Part shown: one piece after another, positions 29,068-38,402 of the stretch | Position numbering within the stretch: position 1 is the stretch's first letter | Layout: the number at the start of each line of letters is the position of its first letter | Assembly: GCF_000826065.2 (NCBI RefSeq) | Contig: NZ_LN623538.1 | Location: 62,001-126,000, forward strand | Length of the DNA stretch: 64,000 nucleotides | Source of the DNA: Tessaracoccus massiliensis | GTDB taxonomy: Bacteria > Actinomycetota > Actinomycetes > Propionibacteriales > Propionibacteriaceae | Reading direction: 5' to 3' | Notes under the pieces: generated by a model | The model's database searches: none | The model's input: the letters and a program-made list of their open reading frames with translations, nothing else | Told to the model about the DNA's origin: nothing | Position numbers and translations under genes: made by a program

Positions 29068-29389
29068 AACGACAGTGCGCAACTATACGACGAGTCGTGT
29101 GACTTTCGGGCCCTCCTTGGGCAAGATGATGCCAATCAATTCGGAGAGGCCCAAGCGCATCGACTCCGCCGCCAACACTCATACCGGTTCTGCTCGCCCG
29201 CGACGCCCCTCCACTTCCGCTTCGAGCAGGCTGAAGAAGTGATCGGAGGCTGATGTGACGAACACCTCGTCAGGGTTGTGACGGTCTAGGAGGGCGCTGA
29301 ACAAGGCGCGATCTCTGCGTCGCGTTCGAGGTGGGTGGCGGGCGGACGCCACCAATGGGCCGTCGAGCGGCATTTCAGGTCAGCACTCT

Positions 29390-31124
29390 GGGTGCGACAA
29401 CGGGGTCTTTCCGCCCGTCCTTTGGGCATTTCGCGCGGCTGTCGGGGCGGCTGCAAGGGGGCCGGCCGCGACCGGTCAGCCCAGGACCCAGGTCCCGTTC
29501 TGGTACTGCAGGCCCATGGTGAGGAGGCGGCGCAGGTTGAGTGCTGCGACGCGGTGGTGGAGCCAGTTGTTGTTCTTCTCCACGCCGCGGTAGGGGACGC
29601 GACGGGCTCCGTGGGTAAGCCAGGCGATGGAGCGTTCGACCATCGGACGGTGCTGTCGGTAGGTGGCCTGGAAGCTTTCGTCGGTAGCGCGTTTGCGGTG
29701 CGCGCGTTGAAGCAGGTCGTGCTCGTGGAGCACCAGTTTGCGGCCGCGTTTGGCGGTGGTGCATCGGGGTCGCAGTGGGCAGCCCGAGCAGGCGGACTCG
29801 AAGGTGACGGTGTTCTTGGCCGACACCGGTCGGGTGACGCCGGCCGGGCAGGTCACCGTCCCGGCGTCGGTGTCACGGACGAAGTCGTCGAGGGTGAACC
29901 CGTCGGGCACCGCCGGCCGCAGCGGCCAGGGCTTGATGATCGGTTCGTGGCCGGCCTGGTCGAGGTCGTGGAGCATCTCGCCGGTGCCGTAGGCAGAGTC
30001 GGCCAGGACCTCGACCGGCTGGCCTTCGCCGATCGTGGTGTCCTCGGCGAACAGGGCCGCGCCCACGTTGGCGTCGGAGTTCGCAGGGCCGCTGGACTTG
30101 GTCGCCTTGACCGCAGTGGTCAGCCCTGTGTCGGGCTCGACGACCACGTGGGCCTTGTAGCCGTCCTGGCGCCGTTCGCGGGTCTTGTGGGCGTGCCGGG
30201 TGTCGGGGTCGACGGTCGAGATCACCCGGTCCGGCGCGGTCCGCCGCGCGATTCGCCAGCGGCCGTCGGTGCCGTCGGAGTCCTCGGCCGGCTCGACGTC
30301 TTGGCCCGCGACCAACGCCAACAGGGCGACCGCTTCGGCCGGCTTTCCGCCGTTCTTGGTGATCGTCTCGATGTCGAGGGCGGCGAGCAGCGCCAGCGCA
30401 TCGTTGACCAACGCGGTGACCAGCTCATCGCGCGCCGCGGGATCGTCCCACAAGATCGGCGGCTTCCCTGCCGAGCTGTAGTCCTGACCGGTCAGCACAG
30501 CCAGCCGGATGCACTCGGTGGCGATCAGGTCCTTGGCGCCGGGCACCTCGCGACCGACTCGGCGGATCTGGGCGATCAACTGGGTAACGGTGTCCTGGCG
30601 GGCAACCGCGTCATCGAGGATCGTCGAATCCAGCGCCCGGCGCTGCCTGCCCGCCACCGCCCCGGTTTCGGCAATCACGTCGCGGACCACCTCGAAGATC
30701 CGCTGCGGACGGTCGCTGGCCGCAAGCCGACGCCGCCAGTAGGTCAACGTCGAGGGATCGAAGCCCGCCTTGTCGATCGCGTATCCGCACGCCGCCTTCC
30801 ATCGCAGATCGAAGGTCAACGCGTCGACCGCTTCGCGGTCGGAGTGGCCGTACAGCGCCTGCAGCACGATCACCGAGGCGATCACCTCACCCGGGATCGA
30901 GGGCCGCCCACGGCCAGAGGGAAACAGGTCCGCAAACAAGGTGCTCGGGAACAGCCGGTCCCGATGCTCGGCCAGCAGCGCGAACACACTGCCCGACTCG
31001 AGCAGATGCCCGGCCACCGATTCCACGTCCAGCAGTTCGCGCTGCCGATCAGACTCACCCTGCATACGCACAGGATTTCAGCCCCACCCGCCGACCGTGG
31101 GAGGCGCGCCTTTGTTCAGCGCCC
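29390..31124 (-). mobile_element. IS1182-type insertion sequence
   Basis: Extent set by imperfect terminal inverted repeats: GGGTGCGACAACGGGG at 29390-29405 against the complement of 31109-31124 (GGGCGCTGAACAAAGG). I could not see a clean target-site duplication, so the ends are tentative. The interval 29068-29389 to its left contains only a weak 64-codon minus-strand frame (29179-29373) that I cannot support as a gene. Confidence 0.55.
29476..31071 (-). CDS. IS1182 family transposase
   Basis: 531 aa, complete. The N-terminal domain has RGRPSIPGEVIASVIVLQAL (about residues 54-73) and DREAVDALTFDLRWKAACGY near 77-96, characteristic of IS1182. The DDE core includes LDSTILDDAV (first Asp), VLADSAYGTGEM (second Asp) and a C-terminal Glu in the PMVERSIAWL segment. 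A CSGCPLRPRCT cysteine motif precedes the last catalytic part. The frame is intact, so the element could still be active. Confidence 0.93.
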   Translation of the reverse strand: MRMQGESDRQRELLDVESVAGHLLESGSVFALLAEHRDRLFPSTLFADLFPSGRGRPSIPGEVIASVIVLQALYGHSDREAVDALTFDLRWKAACGYAIDKAGFDPSTLTYWRRRLAASDRPQRIFEVVRDVIAETGAVAGRQRRALDSTILDDAVARQDTVTQLIAQIRRVGREVPGAKDLIATECIRLAVLTGQDYSSAGKPPILWDDPAARDELVTALVNDALALLAALDIETITKNGGKPAEAVALLALVAGQDVEPAEDSDGTDGRWRIARRTAPDRVISTVDPDTRHAHKTRERRQDGYKAHVVVEPDTGLTTAVKATKSSGPANSDANVGAALFAEDTTIGEGQPVEVLADSAYGTGEMLHDLDQAGHEPIIKPWPLRPAVPDGFTLDDFVRDTDAGTVTCPAGVTRPVSAKNTVTFESACSGCPLRPRCTTAKRGRKLVLHEHDLLQRAHRKRATDESFQATYRQHRPMVERSIAWLTHGARRVPYRGVEKNNNWLHHRVAALNLRRLLTMGLQYQNGTWVLG

Positions 31125-31973
31125 TCCTAGGTAGCGCTGTAGCACTTCAGGCTCGGTCAAGTCAGCTCCAGGCCCTTGCTGAGAAAGCCATGTCTCCATA
31201 TCGGCAACGAGGAGGTCGACGGACTCCGTGTCCGACAAAGGTTTGATGGACCGCATCTGCGCCACCCCTGTCGTGCCGGAGAGCCGGAACCGCTGGCGCA
31301 CGTAGTGCACAGCGAACTCGAGACGACGAAACCACCTTGGGCTCTGAGTTGCCTCTGCCATCAATATCGCACGGACAGCGCTGACGGGAATGCCCCTGGA
31401 CTGGGCAGCACTTGCCGCGTACGACCACACACTAGGGCCGATGTCCCTACGTGCTCGAGCCGTGGCGGCGTCACCATGGCCCACCTCTAGCGCACGCGTC
31501 AGGCCAAAGTAGGCGGCTGCGGCTGCGGCAGCGGTCCACACAGCATTTAGGAGTTCGTATGGTTGCGGGATCACTCGCTGTGTCCACGGGCTCAAAATCC
31601 CGCCTGCTATGCCACCCGTCAGGCTGAGGAGGACACCCGTGGCGCCGGCCAGCAAGTACTTCAGCCGATGCGTCGTCGCGGCAGCTGCCCTCAGTAGGTG
31701 CACCAATCCGAAGGAGGTGAACACTGCGAGGCAAATCGTCACAGCCGCGACCGGGCTTGCATGAATTCGGTTTGCCGTGACTGCAACTACAGATGAGACG
31801 AGGCCGACAGGCGCCATCCTGAACGCCAGATACCAACCGAGGCTGAACCGTCCGAGCTGTCCCGCCGCGGTAGTTGTGTCGACATAGGCCGCTGGCCAAT
31901 TGGATCGCATCGCCCCATACAGGCCAACGAGTACGAATGCGCCAGCTATGCCCAGCCCGATGCCGTCTATCAC
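31116..31973 (-). CDS. Membrane protein with lysozyme-like C-terminal domain
   Basis: 285 aa, GTG start. Residues 1-165 hold about four to five membrane helices (IAGAFVLVGLYGAM, MAPVGLVSSVVAVTA, AAVTICLAVFTSFGLVHLL, LLAGATGVLLSLTGGIAGGI, NAVWTAAAAAAAYFGL). After a charged linker, residues 196-255 read IPVSAVRAILMAEATQSPRW, then SGTTGVAQM, reminiscent of the Glu helix and GVMQ turn of lysozyme/SLT folds. I know no named family. The last residues (Gly-Gly-Arg-stop) fall inside the right end of the IS element, so the native C-terminus may have been cut. It could be a membrane-acting effector of a defence system; that is inference. Confidence 0.6.
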   Translation of the reverse strand: MIDGIGLGIAGAFVLVGLYGAMRSNWPAAYVDTTTAAGQLGRFSLGWYLAFRMAPVGLVSSVVAVTANRIHASPVAAVTICLAVFTSFGLVHLLRAAAATTHRLKYLLAGATGVLLSLTGGIAGGILSPWTQRVIPQPYELLNAVWTAAAAAAAYFGLTRALEVGHGDAATARARRDIGPSVWSYAASAAQSRGIPVSAVRAILMAEATQSPRWFRRLEFAVHYVRQRFRLSGTTGVAQMRSIKPLSDTESVDLLVADMETWLSQQGPGADLTEPEVLQRYLGGR

Positions 31974-32158
31974 CGGTCAGCCCGTGCGCACATGTGGGAT
32001 TGCCAACTCGTCACATACTCAGACGGCGACGTCGAGTGGCACCTGCCATTAGCAATTGTGCACACTCTCAAGCCTCCAAGTAAGGAGTCGAAACGCTACC
32101 TCCCCGCGTACTCTACGGCACCAACCCAGGGTGGCCGCCGAACGTGGCCTCGTTACCA

Positions 32159-32660
32159 CGATGATCAGAGGGTAGCGCCGTAGCCTGGCTAGTTCTTCGG
32201 TGAGGCGTCCCCTCTGATGGGCTTCGGTGAGGCGGGCGATCCAGTCGGTGGCGGTGGCGAACAACACGCGGTGGCTTTGGTGGGCCGCGGCGACCCCGAG
32301 GGCGGTGGCGAGGTGGGTTTTACCTGTGCCGGGCGGGCCGAGCAGCACGATGTTGCGGTGTTCAGCCAGCCAGGCCCCTGACGCGAGAGCCTGGATCGGG
32401 GCGCGGACGGCGGGTTGGTGGTCGAAGTCGAACTCATCAAGGGTTTTGACCGCTGGCAGGCCTGCTGCGCGGATCCTCAGTTGCGCGCCGGAGGCGTTAC
32501 GGGCTGCGACTTCGCGTTCCAGGACTGCGGCGAGGTAGTCCTCGTGGGTCCAACCGGTGTCACGGGCATGATCAGCCAGCCGGGCAGCTGCTTCGCTGAT
32601 CCGGGGCGCTTTCAATGATGCGGCCAGGAAACGGATCTGTTTGAGAGCATCGGTTGCCAT
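32159..32660 (-). pseudogene. istB: Truncated IS21 helper ATPase IstB
   Basis: The N-terminal part is intact: TGWTHEDYLAAVLEREVAAR and Walker A LGPPGTGKTHLA near residue 110. Similarity stops after LRRYPLIIV, exactly where the Walker B aspartates (usually VDEVGY) should follow. The frame then runs into unrelated sequence to 32049. It cannot function. The ATG abuts the istA stop codon, the normal IS21 arrangement. Confidence 0.8.
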
Positions 32661-33135
32661 CTAGAGTGCCTCACTGTCGAGTCCGAAGGCCTTGTCGTAG
32701 TCGGCCAGATCCCTGAGCAGATCAGCATCGACCAACCGGTGTCGGGGTTGTTGGAATCGGTGACGCAGCACCGCTGCGGCTTTGACATGGTCGGGGTCGG
32801 TGATCGTGAGGTGTTTGCCCCAGCAGCGACGATGCTCCGCGACCAGGACTCCGGCGTTGCGGACTTTGACGGTATCGAGATCGGCGGTCACGTCAACGCG
32901 GGCGCCGATCGCTGAGGGATGGACTGAGTAGTCACAGGTGTCGACCCTGACGTAGTAGTCACGGCCCAAACGGATCTGGTTGCGCCAGCCAAGGTGCAGC
33001 ATCTGTGGCGGCAACGGTCGCATCCTGGCCAGATCGGCCTCGAGCCGGTCGATCGGGCGGGCCCGCAGTGTTCGGACCTGCCGGGCGTTCGCGGTGGCCA
33101 GCCACTGCGTGAACTGGGTGTGTGGACCTTCTCCC
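32661..33135 (-). pseudogene. istA: 5'-truncated IS21 transposase IstA
   Basis: Only the C-terminal about 155 codons remain: FTQWLATANARQVRTLRARP, MRPLPPQMLHLGWR, DYYVRVDTCDYSVHPSAIG, and the end EHRRCWGKHLTITDPDHVKA. These match the C-terminal domain of IstA; the DDE catalytic core is missing upstream. The in-frame ATG at 33021-33023 is internal, not a real start. Confidence 0.8.
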
Positions 33136-33285
33136 TACGCACCGGAGCAGCCGAGATCTCTCCTATGGTCGGATTCGTACATCCGGACTGGCCTTTGAGC
33201 ACGGTGCGATGTGGCGGTTTGGTTCGTGCGGCTGGGTGATCGGCAAGCTTCGACTGTCATCGCAGCGAACCTTTCGCTTCTTCTC

Positions 33286-33291
33286 TAGGAT
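33286..33291 (+). promoter_or_regulatory. -10 box (TAGGAT) of the restriction-modification operon
   Basis: TAGGAT ends six bases before the GTG start of hsdR at 33298; leaderless geometry. It lies just beyond the IS21 remnant, so the operon keeps its own promoter. Confidence 0.5.
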
Positions 33292-33297
33292 CGAGTC

Positions 33298-36066
33298 GTG
33301 ACCGATGCCGCCCGCCTTGCTGCTGAGCAGCGGGCGCGTGTGCTCATCGACGAGCAACTCCAGGCCGCCGGGTGGGTTGTTCAAGATGGCAAGGCGATGA
33401 ATCTGTTCGCTGGTCAGGGCATAGCGGTGCGCGAGGTCGTGATGGCGCCGGGCCACGGGCGCGTCGACTACCTGCTCTACGTGGACAAGAGGGTCGTCGG
33501 CGTCATCGAGGCCAAGCCCATCGGCACGACCTTGTCGGGCGTTGAGTGGCAGTCGACGATGTACGCCACCGGGCTCCCTGAGTCCCACCGCAGGCGGGCA
33601 CGGTTGGTCGACGACCGGCTGCCGTTCGTGTTCGAGGCCTCCGGCAGCGAGACCCACTTCACCAACGGGTTCGACCCGGACCCCCGAGCACGGAAGGTGT
33701 TCGCGTTCCCCAAGCCCTCGACGCTCGCCCGGATCCTCCGCGATGCGGACGCCGATCCGGAGCGCCCGACGTGGCGTGCGAAGGCCCGCGCTCTTCCTCC
33801 GCTGGATGAAGCGGGGTTGAGACCGGCGCAGATCGTCGCGATCAATGGCGTCGAGCAGTCCCTGGCCGAGCAGCGCTTCGACCGATCGCTCATCCAGATG
33901 GCCACCGGCGCCGGCAAGACCTACACCGCGGTCACGCTCGCCTACCGCCTCATCAAGTTCGGCGGCTTCTCACGGGTCCTGTTCCTGGTGGACCGCAACA
34001 ACCTCGCCGACCAAACCCTGGCCGAGTTCCAGAACTACGCCACCCCCGACGACGGACGCCGGTTCTCCGAGATCTACAACGTCGACAAGCTCACGGGTGC
34101 CGGGATGCTGGCCAGCTCGAACGTTGTGATCTCCACGATTCAGCGGGTCCACTCGGTGCTGCGCGGTAACGACGTGGCTGACGCGGATGATCCTCAGCTG
34201 GATGGGTACGTCCCGGAGCAGCCGGTCACCGTCGCCTACAACCCTGAGTTGCCGCCGGAAACGTTCGACCTCGTGATCGTGGACGAGGCGCATCGCTCCA
34301 TCTACGGCGTGTGGCGCGGAGTATTGGAGTACTTCGACGCCCACGTCGTCGGTCTCACCGCAACACCGGGCAAGCAGACGTTCGCGTTCTTCCGCCAGAA
34401 CCTCGTCTCCTCGTACACCTACCAGGAGTCGGTCTCCGACGGCGTAAACGTCGACTTCGACATCTACCGCATCCGCACCGAGATCACGGAGCAGGGCGGG
34501 AGGATCGACGCGGGCACCTTTGTGCCGAAGCTCGACAAGCGCACCCGGGTGCAGCGCATCGAGGAGATCGACGAGGCGGTCGATTACACCGGCGGCCAGC
34601 TCGACCGTGCGGTGAGCAACCCAAACCAGATCCGACTGGTGCTAGAGACTTTCCGCGACCGGCTGTTCACCGAGATCTTTCCAGGTCGCTCGGCCGTCCC
34701 GAAGACGCTCATCTTCGCGAAGGACGACAACCATGCCGAGCAGATCGTCACACTGGTGAGGCAGGTGTTTGGCAAGGGCAACGACTTCGCCGCCAAGATC
34801 ACCTACACCGCCACTGATCCCAAGGGGCAGTTGCAAGCCTTTCGCACGTCCCCGAAGCTGCGCATCGCCGTCACCGTGGACATGATCGCCACCGGCACCG
34901 ACGTGAAGCCCCTGGAATGCGTTTTCTTTCTCCGGGACGTGAAGACCGCGCAGTACTACGAGCAGATGAAGGGTCGCGGCGCCAGGACCATCGCGGCCGC
35001 AGACTTCCAAGCAGTCACCCCTGATCCGAAGGCCAAGCAGAAGACCAGGTTCGTGATCGTCGACGCCGTCGGCGTCACCGAGCACGACTTCGTCGAGCCG
35101 CCGCTCAACCGAACCCGATCCATCTCGCTGGAGCAGCTGCTCAAGAAGGCGGCGAACCTCACGATCACGGAGGACGAGACCGCGACGCTCGCTTCGCGGC
35201 TGTCGGCGCTCGAGCTGCAACTCACGCCGGACGAGCGCTCCGAACTCGACAAGGTGGCCGGGCAGCCGCTCAAGGCGATAGTGCGTGGGCTCGTCGACGC
35301 TGTGGATCCCGATGTGCAGGCGACGGCTCTCGAGGCAGCGGGGGAGGGAGTCGATGTCGCGACGGTGGTGGCGCAACTGACTGAGGCGGCGATCGAGCCG
35401 TTGGCCGCCAATCCCGAGTTGCGCACCCGCATCATGGAACTGCGCCGCACCCACGATCAAATCATCGACGACGTGAACGCCGACCGGCTCCTCGCCGCCC
35501 ACGGGGTCGTGGACCCGGAGGAAGCCCGATCGCTGGTCCGCGACTGGAAGGAGTACTTGACGACCCACCGCAACGAGATCACGGCAATCCAGCTGATGGA
35601 TGAGGCCAAAACGCGCCGCATTCCGTTCGACGCCATCAAGGAGCTTGCCGACCGCATCGCCCGGCCGCCCAGGAACTGGACGCCTGACATGGTGTGGACG
35701 GCCTACGAACTGGTAGACGTGGGCAGCGTGCAGCATCGCGATCGGTCGCGCCTCACTGACGTTGTGTCGTTGGTCCGCTATACGCTCGAACTCGACGACG
35801 AACTCATCCCGTTCGCCGATACCGTCCAGCGACGCTACGCTGGCTGGCTCCTGTCGCAGGAGCAATCGGGCGCGACGTTCAACGAGAAGCAAAGGTGGTG
35901 GCTCGACCGCATGGTCGACGTGATCTCGAACTCCGCCGGCATCACTGCCGATGACCTTGACGAGGCGCCCTTCGACGAGCGCGGTGGCATTTATGGCGCA
36001 CTCCGCGATCTCGGCGACGGGGCCGGGGACCTGCTTGACGAACTGAACCGGGAGCTCACGGCGTGA
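33298..36066 (+). CDS. hsdR: Type I restriction endonuclease subunit R
   Basis: 922 aa. It is the DNA translocase and nuclease of a type I system: it cuts unmethylated DNA away from the recognition site. The PD-(D/E)xK nuclease domain shows Asp57 (RVDYLLYV) and Glu71-x-Lys73 (VIEAKP). The helicase domain has Walker A MATGAGKT near 201-208 and DEAH in VIVDEAHRS near 328. Motif VI lies in YYEQMKGRGAR. The C-terminal helical domain (about 610-922) binds the MTase core. GTG start six bases after a TAGGAT box. The GTGA overlap with hsdS couples the two. Confidence 0.95.
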   Translation: MTDAARLAAEQRARVLIDEQLQAAGWVVQDGKAMNLFAGQGIAVREVVMAPGHGRVDYLLYVDKRVVGVIEAKPIGTTLSGVEWQSTMYATGLPESHRRRARLVDDRLPFVFEASGSETHFTNGFDPDPRARKVFAFPKPSTLARILRDADADPERPTWRAKARALPPLDEAGLRPAQIVAINGVEQSLAEQRFDRSLIQMATGAGKTYTAVTLAYRLIKFGGFSRVLFLVDRNNLADQTLAEFQNYATPDDGRRFSEIYNVDKLTGAGMLASSNVVISTIQRVHSVLRGNDVADADDPQLDGYVPEQPVTVAYNPELPPETFDLVIVDEAHRSIYGVWRGVLEYFDAHVVGLTATPGKQTFAFFRQNLVSSYTYQESVSDGVNVDFDIYRIRTEITEQGGRIDAGTFVPKLDKRTRVQRIEEIDEAVDYTGGQLDRAVSNPNQIRLVLETFRDRLFTEIFPGRSAVPKTLIFAKDDNHAEQIVTLVRQVFGKGNDFAAKITYTATDPKGQLQAFRTSPKLRIAVTVDMIATGTDVKPLECVFFLRDVKTAQYYEQMKGRGARTIAAADFQAVTPDPKAKQKTRFVIVDAVGVTEHDFVEPPLNRTRSISLEQLLKKAANLTITEDETATLASRLSALELQLTPDERSELDKVAGQPLKAIVRGLVDAVDPDVQATALEAAGEGVDVATVVAQLTEAAIEPLAANPELRTRIMELRRTHDQIIDDVNADRLLAAHGVVDPEEARSLVRDWKEYLTTHRNEITAIQLMDEAKTRRIPFDAIKELADRIARPPRNWTPDMVWTAYELVDVGSVQHRDRSRLTDVVSLVRYTLELDDELIPFADTVQRRYAGWLLSQEQSGATFNEKQRWWLDRMVDVISNSAGITADDLDEAPFDERGGIYGALRDLGDGAGDLLDELNRELTA

Positions 36067-37349
36067 GTTCGCTCCCGTCTGGCTGGTCAGTACGCACCCT
36101 CGGGGAGATTGCTGACACTGCCTTGGGCAAGATGCTTGACCGAGGAAGGTCTAAGGGTCTCCCTCAGGTGCGCTATCTGCGAAACATTAACGTGCAGTGG
36201 GGGCGCATCGATACTGGCCACCTAGCAGAAATGGAGCTGGCCGACGAGGAGCGAGAGCGGTTTAGGGTCCGAGAAGGGGATCTCTTGGTTTGTGAGGGAG
36301 GAGAGGTTGGTCGAGCCGCCATCTGGAAGCAGGATGACGAGTACATCGCCTATCAGAAAGCGCTGCATAGAGTGCGCCCCAAGGACGGCATCGCTCCCGA
36401 GTACCTGAGATATGCCTTGGAGAATGCAGCACGAACAGGTGCCTTGAAGCCGTTCACGACAGGTTCCACGATCGCCCACTTGCCTCAGCAGAACCTACGT
36501 CGACTCCCCATCGCATTGGCGCCCCAGCGAGAGCAACCTATGGTAATTGAAGCCTTGGAGGGCCACCTTTCGCGCATTCAATATGCGCATGAAGCGCTCG
36601 AACGAGGCATGCACCGACTCGACGCTGTGACTAAGGCCATTTTGGTTGGCCTGATTCCTGATCGCGATGGCTACCCGAAGGATTGGATCACTGCCACGGT
36701 TGGTGACGCTGGGCGGGTTGAGCTTGGCCGACAGCGGCACCCCGACTGTCACTCCGGTCCCAACATGCGCCCCTACCTGCGAGTAGCGAACGTCTTCGAG
36801 GATCGAATCGATTCGTCGGACCTTATGGAAATGCACTGGCCGGGTGATAGCTTCGAACGATTCGAGTTGCGGCCCGGCGATATCTTGCTCAATGAAGGGC
36901 AAAGCCCGCAGTTCTTGGGACGACCCGCCCTCTACGCAGGTGAGCCGGCCAATGTTGCCTTCACCAACAGCCTAATCAGATTCAGGGCGCGCGCAGATGT
37001 CTTGCCAGAGTTCGCCTTGCTCGTATTCCGACGTCACATGCACGCCGGGCGATTCATGCGCGAATCGCGCATCACGACCAACATTGCGCACCTGTCTGCG
37101 TCCCGCTTGAAGAGGGTAGAGTTCCCGATTCCCCCAGTCTCGGCTCAGGAAAAGATTGTGGCTGCTGCGACGGATCAGCTGTCTTGTGTCGCGCGTTTGC
37201 GCACGTCCGTGACTGGGGCCAAGCGGCGAGAAGGCTTGCTCCGGCGTTCTCTACTCTCCGCTGCCTTCTCAGGGCGTTTGACTCGCCGAGCCTCGGACAT
37301 CGATCACTTGGAGGAATTCGAGACCGAACTGGAGGGATTGGCCGGATGA
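36063..37349 (+). CDS. hsdS: Type I restriction-modification specificity subunit S
   Basis: 428 aa, GTG start overlapping the hsdR stop. Two target-recognition domains are visible, each followed by a long conserved helix: TRD1 about residues 5-165 (ending IALAPQREQPMVIEALEGHL) and TRD2 about 205-360 (ending FPIPPVSAQEKIVAAATDQL). So it recognises a bipartite DNA site. Codon use is less GC-rich than in hsdR and hsdM, as is common for recombining TRDs. The stop overlaps the Mrr-like gene by ATGA. Confidence 0.93.
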   Translation: MSSLPSGWSVRTLGEIADTALGKMLDRGRSKGLPQVRYLRNINVQWGRIDTGHLAEMELADEERERFRVREGDLLVCEGGEVGRAAIWKQDDEYIAYQKALHRVRPKDGIAPEYLRYALENAARTGALKPFTTGSTIAHLPQQNLRRLPIALAPQREQPMVIEALEGHLSRIQYAHEALERGMHRLDAVTKAILVGLIPDRDGYPKDWITATVGDAGRVELGRQRHPDCHSGPNMRPYLRVANVFEDRIDSSDLMEMHWPGDSFERFELRPGDILLNEGQSPQFLGRPALYAGEPANVAFTNSLIRFRARADVLPEFALLVFRRHMHAGRFMRESRITTNIAHLSASRLKRVEFPIPPVSAQEKIVAAATDQLSCVARLRTSVTGAKRREGLLRRSLLSAAFSGRLTRRASDIDHLEEFETELEGLAG

Positions 37350-38374
37350 CCGCGATCTGGGGAGTACACAATGACACGCTGACTGATGAGCTCGTCGACG
37401 ACGGGTTCATCAGCGTTGGCTGGGACGAGATGAGCGACCTTCGCGCCGTCCCGCACGGGCGGGAGGGGCTAAAGGAGACGCTTGCCCGAGTGATGCCGAA
37501 CGCCAAGCCGAGGGCCATCGCAGGATGGGCAGGCATTCTGGTTCGACTGCGGGACGAGATGCAACCGGGCGACATCGTCGTCGCGCCATACAAGCCAGAC
37601 AGCACGATCAACATCGGGATCATCAGCGGCGAGTACGAGTTCGCGGCCGACGCACCCACCCACCGCCACCGGCGGCCGGTCGAGTGGCGCAAGATCGGGC
37701 TCTCGCGGACGATCTTCACGCAGCCAGCGCTCTACGAGCTGGGTTCATTCCTGACGATCTTCCGTATCCGCAAGCATGCTGATGAGTTCCTCGCCGCTCT
37801 CCGCTCCGGCGATGAGTCGGTCGATGAGATCACTCGCGTGGTCGAGGCCGTCGCGAAGGACGATCCGGACGAGGAGGCAGCCGACGAGCCGCGGGCGTCT
37901 CGGATCGAGCGCCACACGCGCGACTTCGTGCTGGAGGCGCTGCACAAGGAGCTCTCCCACTCCGCGTTCGAGGAGTTCACGGCAGATCTGCTCCGCGCGC
38001 TCGGCTATCAGGCCAGGGTCACGCAGTACAGCCAGGACGGGGGAGTGGACGTCATCGCACATCGCGATCCCCTCGGCGTCGAACCGCCCCAGATCAAGGT
38101 GCAGTGCAAGCATCTCACCAGCACCGTCGGGGCGCCCGAGGTGCAGCAACTGATCGGCACACAGGGCTCTGGGGAGTATCTCCTCTTCGTGACCCTCGGC
38201 AGCTATAGCCGTGATGCCGTGTCGATTGAACGCCAGCGCTCGGGTCTCCGGCTGGTGTCCGGCGAGGACCTGGTGACACTGTTCCTGGAGAACTATGCGA
38301 AGCTGCCGGAGCGCTGGAGGCTGCGCATCCCGTTGACGCCTGTGCTCGTCGTCGGCGATGCGGCTGGCGTCTGA
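37346..38374 (+). CDS. Mrr-like restriction endonuclease with EVE/PUA-like N-terminus
   Basis: 342 aa from the ATG at 37346. The C-terminal Mrr catalytic domain (about 195-330) has the PD-(D/E)xK pattern Asp235 (GGVDVIAHR) and Gln253-x-Lys255 (KVQCKH), preceded by FEEFTADLLRALGY. The N-terminal 150 residues (IWGVHNDTLTDELVDDGFIS, GDIVVAPYKPDSTINIGIIS) resemble EVE/PUA-type modules that read modified bases. This suggests cutting of modified foreign DNA (type IV-like). It is embedded between hsdS and hsdM with an ATGA overlap, so it is co-expressed with the type I enzyme. The domain names rest on pattern recognition. Confidence 0.85.
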   Translation: MTAIWGVHNDTLTDELVDDGFISVGWDEMSDLRAVPHGREGLKETLARVMPNAKPRAIAGWAGILVRLRDEMQPGDIVVAPYKPDSTINIGIISGEYEFAADAPTHRHRRPVEWRKIGLSRTIFTQPALYELGSFLTIFRIRKHADEFLAALRSGDESVDEITRVVEAVAKDDPDEEAADEPRASRIERHTRDFVLEALHKELSHSAFEEFTADLLRALGYQARVTQYSQDGGVDVIAHRDPLGVEPPQIKVQCKHLTSTVGAPEVQQLIGTQGSGEYLLFVTLGSYSRDAVSIERQRSGLRLVSGEDLVTLFLENYAKLPERWRLRIPLTPVLVVGDAAGV

Positions 38375-38402
38375 GGAGTCGTGATGGTGAGAGAGGTGTC
38401 CG

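Larger units (their letters stand above)
32159..33135 (-). mobile_element. IS21-family remnant
   Basis: istA lacks its N-terminal two-thirds and istB its C-terminal half, so both ends of the element are gone. The remainder sits immediately before the restriction-modification cassette. No terminal repeats remain. The interval 31974-32158 contains nothing I can call. Confidence 0.75.

Noticed and set aside
29179-29373. A 64-codon minus-strand gene left of the IS1182 element
   Set aside because: No ribosome site or recognisable domain; it overlaps the region beside the IS end. It might be the severed end of the 31116-31973 gene, but frame and sequence give no support.
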